A stretch of 64,000 nt of DNA from Burhinus oedicnemus. Its lineage: Eukaryota > Chordata > Aves > Charadriiformes > Burhinidae. The stretch lies in NCBI GenBank assembly GCA_008921705.1, contig VFFE01007030.1, positions 1,469,201 through 1,533,200 on the forward strand, read 5' to 3'. Below the pieces are notes generated by a model. That model had not been told where the DNA came from, ran no database searches, and saw only the letters and a program-made list of their open reading frames with translations. The translations under genes and the position numbers were made by a program. Shown here in pieces: positions 1 to 12,300 of this stretch (position 1 is the stretch's first letter; every line of letters starts with the position of its first letter).

Positions 1-3000
1 CCAGGATAAAAGAATTGTAATAACCTTTTTTCTTTAAGAAGCTTCAGTTTCCCTAAAACTTGAAGCATGGCCTTGATAGGTGTCAGGGAGATAGCGATTA
101 TGTCTGCAATGGGCTTCTTGCTATCCCAAGTAAAAATCTGTCTCAAACAAGTCCAAGCATGTGAGCTTCCAAAGTTGCATATCTACTCATTAGAGATTTG
201 CTAGACCTCTATGTGGAGTTTTCTTTAAGATTTTCTCTGTACTGAGGATACTTGAGCCTAAGGCTGAAGTAGATGGAGAAGAACCCCCCCTCCTATGGTT
301 GTGGCTCTGGCCTACATTGGGCCAGGACAGCAGTAAAGACAGAGAGACTACATTCGTGTCTCTTCTTGGTGATCATTTTCCACACTTCTCTGATGGCTTC
401 CACGGAGAGTGAGAGTGGTGTCTACATGATGTGGATACTGATGGGGCAAAAATTAACCTTGAGTCTGAAAAAAAAGAAATGACGGAAGGGAAGAAACATC
501 TGAAGACTACTAAGGAGCTAGGAATTAAGTTGGGAGTGGAGGGGGAGAGGGCCTGACTATGCAGAGAGTAGTAATCACTGTAGTAGAGGAAAGAAAACAG
601 GGAAAAAGAGACAGCACTAGTGATAAAACAAGGCAGAGGAGGATAGAAACTATCTAATAAAAAGGCTGGTAAAAGGGACACAGATATGGTCTGAGGCCAG
701 AGACTGACTGGGAGCTGGAAGGGAACTGAAGTGGGAAGAGGAGTTGAGGAATGATGGACTGCAGGGAAAAGACTGCAGGGAGAAGGCAAGAGGAAAAAAA
801 GCATGGAGGCAAAGGGAATGCAGATTGTGTGGAGAATGGCATGAGGAGGTAATGAGACTGGAACAGGACAAGCAGTGGAAGGAGTCAAGGCTGAGAGGAA
901 CAAGTAGAAAGTCTGTGTTCATTAGTGTATCTCCCCCTGTCCTCAAACTGATATTCCTGTGCCTCATACTCCTCTGCTCTCAGCCAAATCCATGAGCACA
1001 GCATGTGTCTTACTCCTTTTAGAGCAGGACCAACAAGATGATAACACAACCTATCAGCCACTCCATCCTTTCAACTGACAGAAGATCTCCTATTTCCAAC
1101 TATGAATATAAGCATTATCTCACCATAGGACTGACTTACATTACTATTCTGCTTTTGTAACAACCTTGAAATTTATCCAAGCAAAAAGTAAAGCTAAAAG
1201 AACATCCTTACAGTTGCACAAATAAACACTCAGAAGCTATAAAATGCTGGAGTTACAGTAGCCCACAACACAGTGTAGCATAGTCTTTGAGCCCCAAATT
1301 ACCAGTTCTTTTTCCTCAGACCCCTGCCTCGTCCAGTGCACAGGACAAAGTGTGCGTCATTACAGAGGAACTGATTGATGTATTACCTTTTTACTTGTTC
1401 AGTGTGTGCCCCCAAACCTCTATTAAAGCTCTTCACCAAAGACATAGTTACTCATTTCCTCTTGAGCTCTTCTGTTTTTTTAAAATCTTAATTTATTTTC
1501 TTGTGTTTCTGCAAGATGAGGGTCTTCCCCTTCTCATTCACAGAGAAGTGGACAGATATTAAGGGAAGAAGCATTTTTGGGTACACAGTCTAGGTCAAGT
1601 AGGAGATGATTTTTTAGACTGTGTCTTTAAATGGTTCTTTATACAGTTCCACAGTGGAAGTGCACTTAAAATTGTAACTGTGAGTACCAGGTTTTTCTGT
1701 AAATTAAAGTCCAGAGTTTCAAGCTGGATCTTGAAGGAACACTTGTGAAAAATCTGTTTTAAGTGACTTGCCTGCCATTGCACTGGAATTGCGTGGCAGA
1801 CAGAAAGCTTCAGCTCCTCAGCCCTCTACCGCCTAAAGAAAGACCATTGTTCACCTTTCAGCTCCCTACCTCACATGTTATGCAAACTGGGGAACAGTTT
1901 AGTGAATCAGGTAGGGAATAAACCCTGGGACAACAGCCTGCCTGTTGCATTAGTAATTCTATTGCATCCCTGGACAATTCCCTTGGGAATGCACTGAAAG
2001 AAAGAGGAGAAAAAAATCATGATTGCATGATTTTAATCACAATGTATATCATTATCATAAAAGACATATTCTAAGAGGAATTGCATATGGTTGAACAAGC
2101 AACTATTTTTCTAGCATATCCTAACTTTTGATGGATTTATCCTGTAAACTTAAAAGGGCTTCTTCCATGTTGCTTTTATTGGGTAGTGCACTTATCCACA
2201 TGGGGAAATTGACTGGAAGAACTATTGTGGGGTAGAGTCTCCCTCAATAGTTATTCTAGAAAAATTTTTTAATAAGAATGTCCACAAGGGAGGCTATTCT
2301 GGACCAGCCATTGAAAAGTAACTCATTCTGCACTAGCTATTTTAGTCAATTTTCCCACATAGACAAGGAGTAAGTTTATGTATTTTTAACGTGAAGTCGC
2401 TTGGTTTTTTTCTTCCTACAAGTTTGTCTACATGAGAAAATTTACTGACAGAGCAACAGCAGTATATTTACATTGCTATAATTAAATCTATATATTTTAT
2501 GCACTTACAGCTACCAATGTGGATATTTTTATTCCAGAATAAAAGTATTCACACTGGGAGTTATACCAGCATAATTTTACCACTATAGCTCTGCTAGTAA
2601 TTTCCCCATGTAAACAATCTCTGAAATAATCTAACCAAGATTTTTTCACATCTTCCTTTGAATGACAGTTTCTCCAAGCCTTTCATAAGCTTCTATCAGT
2701 CATGTATTTTACATTACCAATATGGCGTGAGCTATAGTGTTTGTTTACTTGAAATATATACATGGAGTATCTTTGAACAAGGTCATCCAATACACTCAGA
2801 TTTTTGCAGATGTGCAAAAACTGTTAATGCTTCTTATGTATACTTTTTAACCTGTTCCTTTTGCTATGTAAGGACCAAAGTTAATGCTGATAAGGTAATC
2901 GTGAAGAGTCTGAACTGTGTGATCTGGAAGAAGGGTTGTTCAGGAGGTCAGCTGTTACAATCCTAACACTGAAACTCACTTATTTCACTGCAGCATGCTT

Positions 3001-3526
3001 CTCTTTCCTCTCCCACATGTTACAGTTCGTTCTTGTTTACATGGTGCAAGCTTTTCCTGGCAAGAAAGGTCTCTGGCTCTAGATCTGTGCAGTGCTATGG
3101 TTTATAAAATGGTTTGCTACACTAACTAAGCAAACAGTAGTGAACAAGCAGCCTAAACAAAAGTAGGAGGATCTGTCTGCCCACCAAGTTCTGAGCAATA
3201 AAATTCATTATATTGACTGATTCAAAAACTTCTCATTTCCAAAGAACATAAAGTACATTTTAGTTCAAAGAATTGCCCTCATAAGTCAATTAATGACTGC
3301 TACCATTTTTATGGCCATTTTTACCACTGGTTACAATTTCTCAAGGCATGTTTACCTTAAGCCCCACCCATGACAGTGCTTAGCAGTTCTTACTGGTAAG
3401 AATCACTCTACTTAGCAATATACAATCTACTATATGGAAAAAAAAGGAGGGAAAGCAGATCAGGAAACTCAGCAGTGAGGAGGACAAACAGGGGAGAATT
3501 AAGGAGAGCCAGGGAGCAATACTTAC
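1..3526 (-). other. POU6F2: POU6F2 intron, part, downstream of the serine exon
   Basis: This is intron sequence that continues off the left edge. No open frame here resembles the POU-specific domain expected in the next exon, so that exon lies beyond the window. A purine-rich patch fills about 440-960. The rest is AT-rich single-copy-looking sequence in which I recognise no repeat family, RNA gene or protein domain. Confidence 0.85.
440..960. repeat. Purine-rich (GA-rich) low-complexity stretch
   Basis: The plus strand is dominated by G and A over about 500 bases, including GAAAAAAAAGAAATG and several GGGAG and GGAAG blocks. The strand bias suppresses stop codons on the minus strand, giving a 176-codon open frame (373-903) made mostly of Ser, Phe, Leu and Pro. 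I treat that frame as a composition effect, not a gene. The patch may be a decayed repeat of unknown type. Confidence 0.5.
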
Positions 3527-3695
3527 TGCTGACTAACTGGCCAACACTCAAAGCTGAAGAGGAGGAGGATGAGGAGGAAGAAGAGGAAGCCTGACGCACG
3601 GGGCTTTGAGACATAGATGCTTGACTGTGAGCCAAATGCAGGAGATTGGGTTGTGAGGCTGCTTGTCCCACTTGCGTCTGGGAGGGCTGATGGAG
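3527..3695 (-). CDS. POU6F2: POU6F2 internal coding exon (serine-tract exon before the POU domain)
   Basis: This exon encodes 56 residues plus the first base of the next codon, just upstream of the POU-specific domain. The acceptor on the minus strand ends ACATATAG before CTCCATCAG; its pyrimidine tract is broken by purines and looks weak. The donor A|GTAAGT is strong. The 169-base length gives phase 0 at the start and phase 1 at the end, so the split codon A|NN would give Asn if AY follows, as in the known VSN sequence of POU6F2. The peptide opens LHQPSQTQVGQAASQ, then LLHLAHSQASMSQSPVRQ, then a run of eleven serines (all TCN codons), and ends ALSVGQLVS. The Ser codons make a strongly purine-rich plus strand at about 3552-3592. 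The next exon, which should start the POU domain, is not in the remaining 3.5 kb. Confidence 0.95.
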
Positions 3696-5524
3696 CTATA
3701 TGTTAAAATGTAAAAATAGGTATTTAGAAAATGAAGCAGTAATAGGAAATTTTCAATGCACCATCTCACCCATCTACTTCTGGGGAACAAATCGCATAGG
3801 AGCATTAAATACCATGGACTTAGTTCAGGTGACAGCGTTACAGCAGGAGCAATCTGAGCTCCTTTGAATTCTGACTTTTCATTTTTTCTCAGTTTAATCA
3901 GATACTAGAAGCTAAATACTTGTTTGAAATGGGTGATAAGAGACCTATGACATCCCCAGCAGCATTCTGATTTAATAAATACATAGCCTTACCTGTTTTC
4001 TGACTCATGAAGTCAGACTTTTATTCCCTACATGGATTCTTATATAAATCAGCATTGTTTCAGAGAGGTCCTTTCATACTGCAGGACCAGGGACAAGAAG
4101 AGTGGGAATGGGGAAGATTATATTGGGGAAAAATCCCTTTCCTACAGAAAGGAATAATTTGTTTTATGATATTAGATCTAGCAAACAAACCAAAATGTCG
4201 AAACCTTATTTGTCAATGGATGAATTGTCCTTGCCTAAAACACAGTGAAACTTCTGAGCCCCATTCACATCAGGACTGTGTCAAGTAAGACATACCTAAC
4301 AAGTCTAGCGAGTATGGTAGATGCAAATGATACACTGTGATATGTGAATTTGGCTTTACAAATTTTTTTTTTACAAATTTTACAACAGTGTAGTCTTTGG
4401 TTGTTCACTAGGGGAAAGGAAAGAACCATTAATCCCTTCTGCCTACAATAAGATTTCATGTAGCTTCTGTACAGCCCTTTCAGAGCCTAATAATACAGAC
4501 ATACAGTCCTGATACACTCAGGTGACTGCTACTTATTATACCTTTATTTTACGTTGATTCTTGATATTGATCAAAAAAGATTGCAAAAATGTATTAAAAG
4601 GCTTAACTTTTAAGTGATAGCTGTTACCTGCATTTTCAGAAAGGGAGAAAGATAAAGGCCTATTTGGCCTTGCTTGAAGTCAGTAATTTAAATCTATTTC
4701 TTGAATTCTAAGGAGTATGAGTTTTTCTCTTTTGATATTTAACTGAACAAATGACTTCAGAAAAGGAGCTGAATTCATTAGTAATACTCAAATTATATAT
4801 AATATGCTCCCAGAACACATAGAAATGACTGATGCTAAGTAGACAACAGATTGTATGGCATACTAGATAAACGTATCTGATCACACTCAAGATGACACTT
4901 TTCTGTGGAATACATATGAACAATTTTAATGACATTATTTCTGTTACGGGTCTGTTTAAGAAAGGAAAAAATTACAACTCCTCTTTCTACCTCCCACACA
5001 GAATGTTATAACACAAAATGAAGCAAGAAACTTTGAGCTATGCTTTAATAATAATGAAAATTATTTATCTGATCAGTTTTAGCCTATTCTGACTTCCCTA
5101 GGGATCAATAAACAAAAACATTTTATTATCTCAAGGAGTTTTTTTGGATCAAGGACATTTTAAAAAAGAAAAACGGCACTATATCAAAGGGATAATAGTT
5201 GAGAAGCTGATTGAAAGGCTTCCAGATTTCAGACTCATGCGAGCACTGGGCATCTTTAAAAAAACTTCACTAAGGGCTGGATTTTATCTATAGAGAGCTC
5301 CCAACCCAGAACATCTACTTTTATAATATTTTCTCCTAGGGAAGCAGCCCACTAGGAGGGCTGGCCTCCTCTGAACGCTGCAGAAATGAACTGCCCATCC
5401 ATTACACCCGCATCACTCCAGACTACAGCTTTTAGAAACTTGCAGGCATTTGGGCTCTGGGTCTGTTGTCCAAGGGAATCTCTGGCAAAAATAAAGATTT
5501 CAGCCTAGGCAAGGGAAGAAAAGT

Positions 5525-6735
5525 ATTGTATTTAGATGAGTTAGCTGCTTTCACACTATCTGGAACAGTCTTAAAGATGTTAGTGCTTATCTGCGGGGAT
5601 GGAGGAGCAAATGTAGTAGCTATCTTTAAAAAGAAAGATCTGCAAAATTATAGCCCAGCCAACTAACCTTCAACCCGTGGAAAAGTACTGAAGAAAATAA
5701 TCAAACAATTTGTAAGCACCCACAAGAAAACAAGGTAGCAACAGACAACAAGGATTGTTAGGAACAAACTGTGTCAAACCAATCTGATCTCCCTCTAAGA
5801 CAGGGTAATTGGCCTTACGGACAAGGAAAAAGCAGTAGGTGGTTTGACTTTACAAGTCTCTCAACACTCCCTCGTGTGACATTCTTTATAACCTAGGGAA
5901 ACACAGTTTAGATGAAATTGATGCAGAATGAATGCAAAAGTAGTTAGAAAACAAAACTGAAAGGATAAATATCTATCTGTGGAAACGGAAGTGTGAGTGG
6001 ATGGTGCTTCACAGAAGTCTGTCCTCATTCTACACCACTTAATATTTTCCTCATGACCTGGATGATGGAGAAGGGAATACGCTTATTAAATTTACATGCT
6101 GATGACATGCTGGGAGGGACTTTTGGTAGGTCAGAATACATGATTAGGATTCAAAATGATCCTGTCAGTTTGAACATGCCACCTGCAATGCTGGGGTGTT
6201 GCAAAAGTGAAGAAAAGGCAACTCCCATACCGAGCTGTGTAAGAATGAATGATGTCTGCAGTGTGTGTGAAGAATCTTCTTTTCTACTAAGCACTGGAAA
6301 GACCTTTGCAGGGGGGGCACTACGTCCGCAGCCAGATGCCACACTTCAGAAAAAATGTGGACCAACTGGCGGAGGCTTATGAAGACACCTAGAACGAACT
6401 GGTCATGTTTAAGGAAGACAAAGTGGGATATGATACCTGCCTCAAACACAGGCAGAGCTAATGAAAAGAAGAGAAAATGAGTCTGTCTTACGTTCTGTAG
6501 TGGAGAGAATGAGGCGAAATAACCTGGAAGATTCAAATTAGATGCTGGGAAAAGCTGTCTAATGAGGCAGTGAAGCACTGGCATAAATTGCTGGGGGAAC
6601 CCATGGAGTTCCTATGAGAGTGTTCAGGAGCAAGTTAGAAAAATACTGGAATAGCTACTCCACCTGAGAATAGCAGAGTGGACTGGATAACCTCTTGAAC
6701 CTTGACCTTCTAGCCTTAATTTTTATGATTCTAAT
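5525..6735 (+). mobile_element. Ancient CR1-type LINE relic with reverse-transcriptase remnants and 3' end
   Basis: The sequence follows the order of a CR1 retrotransposon from within the reverse-transcriptase gene to its 3' end. Around 5609-5665 one frame reads NVVAIFKKKDLQNYSPAN, an early CR1 RT motif. About 5740-5800 keeps the segment corresponding to a conserved Val-Lys/Asn-rich RT stretch. At about 6089-6120 the frame reads LNLHADDMLGG, aligned with the ADD catalytic motif region, followed by IQND. The 3' part has CACTGGCATAAATTGCTGGG and a GGACTGGATAACCTCTTGA block, and ends TTTTTATGATTCT, the CR1-type 3' terminus. Multiple frameshifts, stops and an apparent deletion after 6175 make it non-functional. 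It resembles old CR1 groups known from turtles and crocodilians more than young bird CR1. It is antisense to POU6F2. Confidence 0.85.
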
Positions 6736-7845
6736 GCTATTTGCCATCAGTATTTCTCAGGTAGAAATACATGATCATGTAAGACACAGATGGCAAATCC
6801 AACATCTTCCAGCCATGCTACACATACAGTCCCTGAAGAGTTCAACTGCTGAGCATGTACGCAAAAAATCTGAAGATTCCACAAAGCACCAGAATGAGAG
6901 GGCATTCTGCATTCTCCAGTTGTGCATGCAAAGTATGCACACAGCCACAGTCACTACATAGCACATGCACAGTATGCTTGTTAAGTTTAGGAAATGTTTG
7001 ATTCTCTGCACACGTATTGCACAATGCATTTGCAAAAGTGTTTTTAAAATAACTGAGATACCCGGAAGCTTGGCACTTTACTTGTCAGACATACAGAAAC
7101 CTTTGGGCAAATGTAAGAAATTCTCAAAATTTGGCTGGGCAAAAAGGGATGTGGCTAGTGAAGTCTGGATGCACAGTGACCTTAGGTGTAATAGCAATAT
7201 AAAAGGGCTCTTTACAGATTGTTGGTTTCTAACTCGCTGCTTGTGAGGGAAAAGGGAGCAATGGAGTTGGAGAGGCTGAAGAGTCACCTTAAGGCCTGGC
7301 CAGAGACTGAGGGAGGATTCCATCTCTAACTCCCTACATAATTTTCAGCACACCCCCTGTTTTACAGACGCGACGGTTAAGCTGTAAATGTCCTGCTTAA
7401 AGAACAATGATAGTTATCTATGTCATGAAATTGCATTAAAATACTCTCTCTCTTTTCATCCACTATAATTTCCACTCCAGAAATAGCCTTAAGGAGAGGC
7501 GATGATTAGATTATGAATTAGATTCTAGATGACAGAATCAATTCGAACTTGCAATAGCTGACTTTTCCCAATTTTAGACACGTTCATATGATATGAATTA
7601 TATTTATGACTGTTGTGCATTTTCCATCCAAAGACAGAAGGAGGCAGAGAAATTACAGAAGCAGTTGCTGTAAGTGCCATTCTGTGTAGGTGGATGTAGT
7701 AGACACGCCGAGAATGATGACTGTATGCAACACTGATCAGTATCTGGCAGGAATATATGTATGCATACTACAGCTAGAGGAGTAAGATGAATATGAGAAG
7801 CATAAAGTGCAGCATAATACTTTATAATAAACTGAAAAATGCAAA

Positions 7846-7946
7846 GGGCCTGATTCTTATTTCTTTTACATCGGTTTTACATGCTGCTGTCAACAGTGAA
7901 GGTAGTATTGATTGAGAATTGCAGAGGTGAAGAATGAATTAGGTCT
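7846..7946. repeat. Old short imperfect-palindrome repeat
   Basis: The segment opens GGGCCTGATTCTTATTTC and closes AGAATGAATTAGGTC, which are imperfect reverse complements, with ACATCGGTTTTACAT between. This pattern (GGGCCTGATTCT, GGTTTTACA, complementary end) is familiar to me from old dispersed repeats of birds, turtles and crocodilians. I cannot assign a family name. It has no coding content. Confidence 0.5.
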
Positions 7947-8242
7947 ATAAGACTAAATTTTTTTCATAAATTATGTTTGTAGGATATTCCTACACCTGGG
8001 ATGGGTGACTGGAGTCCTATATTAAGGTCTTCTTATGAGATAAGGGATGTTGTTCCATGCATCCAGAAAGTTACATGATAGTGATAGAGTAACAAGGTGT
8101 TTTGCATAAAGTAAGGAAAGAGAAAGAAACTAAGCGGAAAGAAAGTACAAACTTTTCAGAGAATATTGCCCTGTATCATAACAGAACTGCTACTGATTTT
8201 ACAGAGAGTCTGGACAAACAGCAAGGGCAAAATATGGCCCTA

Positions 8243-8506
8243 ATGGAAAGGAGAAGAAAGTAATGGGTTTAAATTGCAGTAAGGGAGGCTAGGGCCAGGC
8301 ATCAGGAAGACTTTTCTAGTGCTAAGGAGAGTGGCCTAGGTTGCCTAGAGATGTCAGGGAACCTCCATCACTGAAGGTTTTTAAGAACGGGTTAGACAAA
8401 CATCTGTCAAGAATGATATAGGGACAGTTGATCCTGCCTAGGGGGAAGGGATGGACAGCATGACCTCCTCAGGTCCTTTCCAGTCCTATTTTCCTATGAT
8501 TCAGTG
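8243..8506 (+). mobile_element. Old CR1-type LINE fragment, 3' end
   Basis: The block from AAGTAATGGGTTTAAATTGC through GGAACCTCCATCACTGAAGG and TTTTTAAGAACGGGTTAGAC to TGACCTCCTCAGGTCCTTTC and TTCCTATGATTC matches the usual order of a CR1 3' region, ending at the CTATGATTC-type terminus. It is 5'-truncated, as most CR1 copies are. It has the same orientation as the CR1 relic at 5.5-6.7 kb but is a separate 3' end. Confidence 0.85.
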
Positions 8507-9241
8507 AAAAGGAAATCTGAGAGACGAGGAAATACAACAAATTAGAGAAGACAGAGGTGAGAAAGACAAGTATAACAAAAAGGGCAGAAGAGATGAAACT
8601 AAGAGGAGTGGCACAAAAAACAAGAAACACATTTTAAACAATGATACAAATAAAGATTTTTAATTTTTTCTGATGTCAGCCAGTTCTTCCTGGGAAATAT
8701 GGACATTAGCTGTACTAAAGACTAAAGTCCATGGAAGGTGCTGAAAAATAAATACCTTGATATAAAAAGACATTCCCAAACACTTTGAAATGCCACAATA
8801 ATGCCTTGCAGAAGTTGTAGTTTAAGCATTTCATGCTTCCATTTTTCCTTTAAAAGGCATTCTCTGCCCTGTCTATGTTTCCTAAAATGTGCCATACATT
8901 TCTTTTTGAGAAAGAATGGTGGTGTGCTGTGGCCACTGCATGATTTGAAAGTACCATGGTAGAGGAAGCCTGTCTTCAAACCCACTCATACTCCATGACC
9001 AAGCATGGGCTTCAAAAACATTTTCTTAAATTTTCTAGCAAATGGAGAGAATAAGTTACTACACATATCCACAGCTTCATACCAGATCCCGTTCACAGTC
9101 AACTCTGCCAGAATATTTCCACTGTGGCCCAAATACTGTACCCCATCACTGTAATTTAGCTTATTCAAATAAATGCAAGTAAGTGAATATATGAATCTGA
9201 ATATGAAAGCTATTTGATGCTTAATAAATATCTTTTCTCTC

Positions 9242-9278
9242 AATATAGTATAATATAGTATAGTATATATAGTATAAA
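9242..9278. repeat. TATAG-type AT simple repeat
   Basis: Imperfect repeats of TATAG/TATAGTA occupy this stretch. It is short low-complexity sequence with no sign of function. Confidence 0.7.
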
Positions 9279-11579
9279 GGGCCTCACACTGACAGAATAG
9301 GTACATTTGGAAACTACCATAAAAAAAGCTCTTTGGGTTCACACAGGCTGTGCACATACTCAGCTCAAAATGACAACTACAGCAAAGAAGTGCCAGTGTG
9401 CTGTGGACATAGCTGGGGCTAGGACTTTGACAGCATCTGCTGAAGTTCTTTCAAAGCTCTTCTGTGGGATCAGAACTACATTCAAAGTATATGCTGTAAG
9501 TGAAGGTCTCTGGGCTTGCTAAATGAGGTTGAGTACACAGCTGGGCTTCTGTAGAAGATATAATTTTATATGCAAATCAGGTGCACCAGTCATCTTTCTG
9601 ACCACCATCAGAAATGATATAAAGTCTGTATTACAGTAACAGACTTAAATGTGTACATAAGTGCATAATTCAAAGGTAACAGTAACAGTGAACAGCACTT
9701 TACTCTTTCTATGCCTCAGTTCCTTAGAATGACACAGGTAGTTTAGTGATATCTTCCTATTCCCAGTGGTGTGGTGCAGTTATATTGACTTTTTTGAGAT
9801 ATCCTATTCCTACAAATGCAGATACCACAAAGAAAACCGGTCAGGAAGAGACGTAAGTTACAAGTCAAGTGTTCATGCTGTGGCAAGGAAAGCCTGATGC
9901 AGTCACTTGTACTAGTAAACAGTCTTGTAATCTTGACTTTCAAAAACCTAGTAATTTTATCCATGGATGAAATGGAATTATGCAATGCTGATGGTAAAGG
10001 AAAAGAGAAAGAAGTAAGAAAAAATGTCACCCTCATCACTGAAAGTCATATAAAAAAGCAAAACAAAGTTGGATGGAGACAACATGGTTTAGTGGCTATA
10101 TTCAAACACAGAGAAAGAAGAGTGCATTTCTCATAAAACAAGACAGCATCAAAGCAATAAGAGCATCACAGGGAGAAAATGATTGAAAGCTGGTTAGATT
10201 TTAACAGAAGAGGAAAACAAGGGATTGCACAGAGTTGTGACAATGAGATGGTAGGGTGTATGTGGTAGGTTGAGACTGCAGAAAGAAAACATCTGGCATG
10301 CAATTTGGGAAGCAGATGTACAAGAATGACCACAGACCCATCTGAGAGCTGTCTATGTCTTTTCAGCAGTTTATCTGGAGCATGATAGCCAATGTCGATG
10401 AAGACGGGGAACTGACTACATAAGAAAATGCTGCCTAGTAGCTCGTTTTATTGTGTTAGAGTTGGCAGAAGCCCAAAGCTGGTAGTGCTATAAGACACGA
10501 TGAAATATGAAAAGTTCTGGCAGGCAGTGTAGATAAAACAAGGCTGAGGACAACTGGGACTACAGGCCTGATTTAATGAATCTAGTATGTAGAAGGAAAG
10601 AGCCAGACAACAGCAAGAGGGGAACCTGATGATGAGGTACACTGGAGAACAATATAATGTGTCAAAGTTGCTTCTTTGTGCAGTGGGGAAGCAAATAGTT
10701 ATAAAAGGAAAGCTGTTTAAGGAATTCATAAACAAGAATGTGTTTTGAACCCCAGTGATCACTGGCTGCTGGATTCTTCTTACCTAATTTCACTCCTTTA
10801 AGAATTATTTGTCTATTCTAAAATAGCTACCTTCACTCTCTCACATCAATGGGGACAATAGTTACCTTAAGATACCTATTAGAGATTCAACCTATCTAAA
10901 AATTTTTCTATTTTGACAGCTTGAGTTGCCCCTTGGACATGCGTATGTCTTCTTGTCTATGTCTCTGCCTCTATGGGAAATCTACTTCACTAGCTTCCAC
11001 CAGATGCCTAACTGCTCTATGAATAAGTTAAGCAAGGTGAATCCTTTCCTAAATTTCCTAAGACTCCAATTCATGGTTCAAGTTCTTCTGTCAGTTTTGT
11101 TGGTGTTAACAAGTGTTGTTAAAGATATGAGTGAACACCTTAAAACAAGGTTTTAAAATCTGATAGCAAATGACAATGCTAACAAATTCTTACAACAAAC
11201 TCATCTGTTCTTGAAAAAAACCCGTGCCTTTAGCCACACAACCTGGATTTTGACAAAATCCCTCCTGAGAGGCATGAAAGAAGTGCAGAAGTTAAGGTAC
11301 TCTTCTATTATGAGATATAAACAGCTTAAAAAAGCAAGAAACATAAAATTAGGAAATAATTTGCCATTTTTCAAGAAAGGAGACTACAAGTAGGGACTAA
11401 AGGATTTATATCAATTTTTTTTGAACGGTTTTAGCAAGCAGCAAGAAAAGATGGTGGACAATGGTTGAATCAGCAGGAGGAACACGTGAATTTCTTAAGT
11501 TAGTACAGAATACCATGAACAACTTACAGATCCTGTTTACGACATGCCAGGGGAGCATTATGACAGATAAAACACAGAG

Positions 11580-12300
11580 TAGATAGGTGCAAAGTCATTC
11601 ACATTAAAAGGAACCATTTTAGTGACTCACATGGTAACAATCAGGGAAGCAAAGATGTATCATGGTGGATATATCTGCTTATTGAAAAACCTGCTCAATG
11701 AGCAGAGATAGTTAGAAAAAAGCGGATGTTAGACTATATTGAGATAAAGACAGAAAATAGTGCTGAAAATATTGTAATGTTAGTATGTAAAAGAGTGATG
11801 CATCCTCACTGTGATCATGGCATTCAGTTCTGATCACAAAATCTCGAAGAGATTAGTGTGGAAATTGAAATGGTTGGGAGATGGGCAGTAAAAAATTATT
11901 AAAGGCAAAGAAAAACTTGTTTATGAACAGAGATAAAAAGGACACAGACTACAACAGGAGTGCAAACAGCTGCCTGTCTAGGAGAATTCTCGGTGTGTGC
12001 ATAGATGCTGCTTAGATTACCAAAATCTTGGAAAACAGTGAAAACACTGAAGCTTTAACTACTCAGTGTAATTTAAGGAGGAACAGTCCCTACTGTGGCT
12101 TATTTAAAGAACATAAATCAGAAACATCTATTTATTCTTAAAAACAAGAGGATTAGGATTACAATGGAATTGCTTGTGTATGTTAAAAGGCAACCTATTT
12201 ACAACACAGAAAAAGAAGAAGCGCTGCTTTACACTACACGAGTAATCTATGAACTCATTTCCATGAGGAGACATTGAGGTTTTAGTGTGTCAAGTTTGAA
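11580..12300 (+). mobile_element. Ancient CR1-type LINE relic, distinct subfamily, 3' part of the RT region
   Basis: The order of blocks follows a CR1-like LINE: GGTGCAAAGTCATTCACATT, then ATAAAGACAGAAAATAGTGC with AATATTGTAATG, then a Leu/Pro-His/Cys-Gln-Phe-type block at about 11798-11848 containing TTCAGTTCTGATCAC, then about 12140-12300 with AGGCAACCTATTTACAACAC and GAACTCATTTCCATGAGGAG. The last part corresponds in my memory to the C-terminal tail of the RT protein, where the element requires a Trp-Asn-Leu-type motif. Frames are broken throughout. The tail differs from the CR1 at 5.5-6.7 kb, so it is probably another subfamily. The edges are uncertain; it may begin near 11440. Confidence 0.7.

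Noticed and set aside
373..903. 176-codon open frame on the minus strand, with others overlapping it
   Set aside because: It lies opposite a purine-rich stretch; the product is Ser/Phe/Leu/Pro-rich without any domain, and no splice or start context supports it.
1..3526. Search for the POU-specific-domain exon downstream of the serine exon
   Set aside because: None of the frames here shows the expected POU motif; the exon must lie beyond the window.
5993..6382. 129-codon open frame
   Set aside because: It is part of a decayed CR1 RT region with frame breaks on both sides, not an intact gene.
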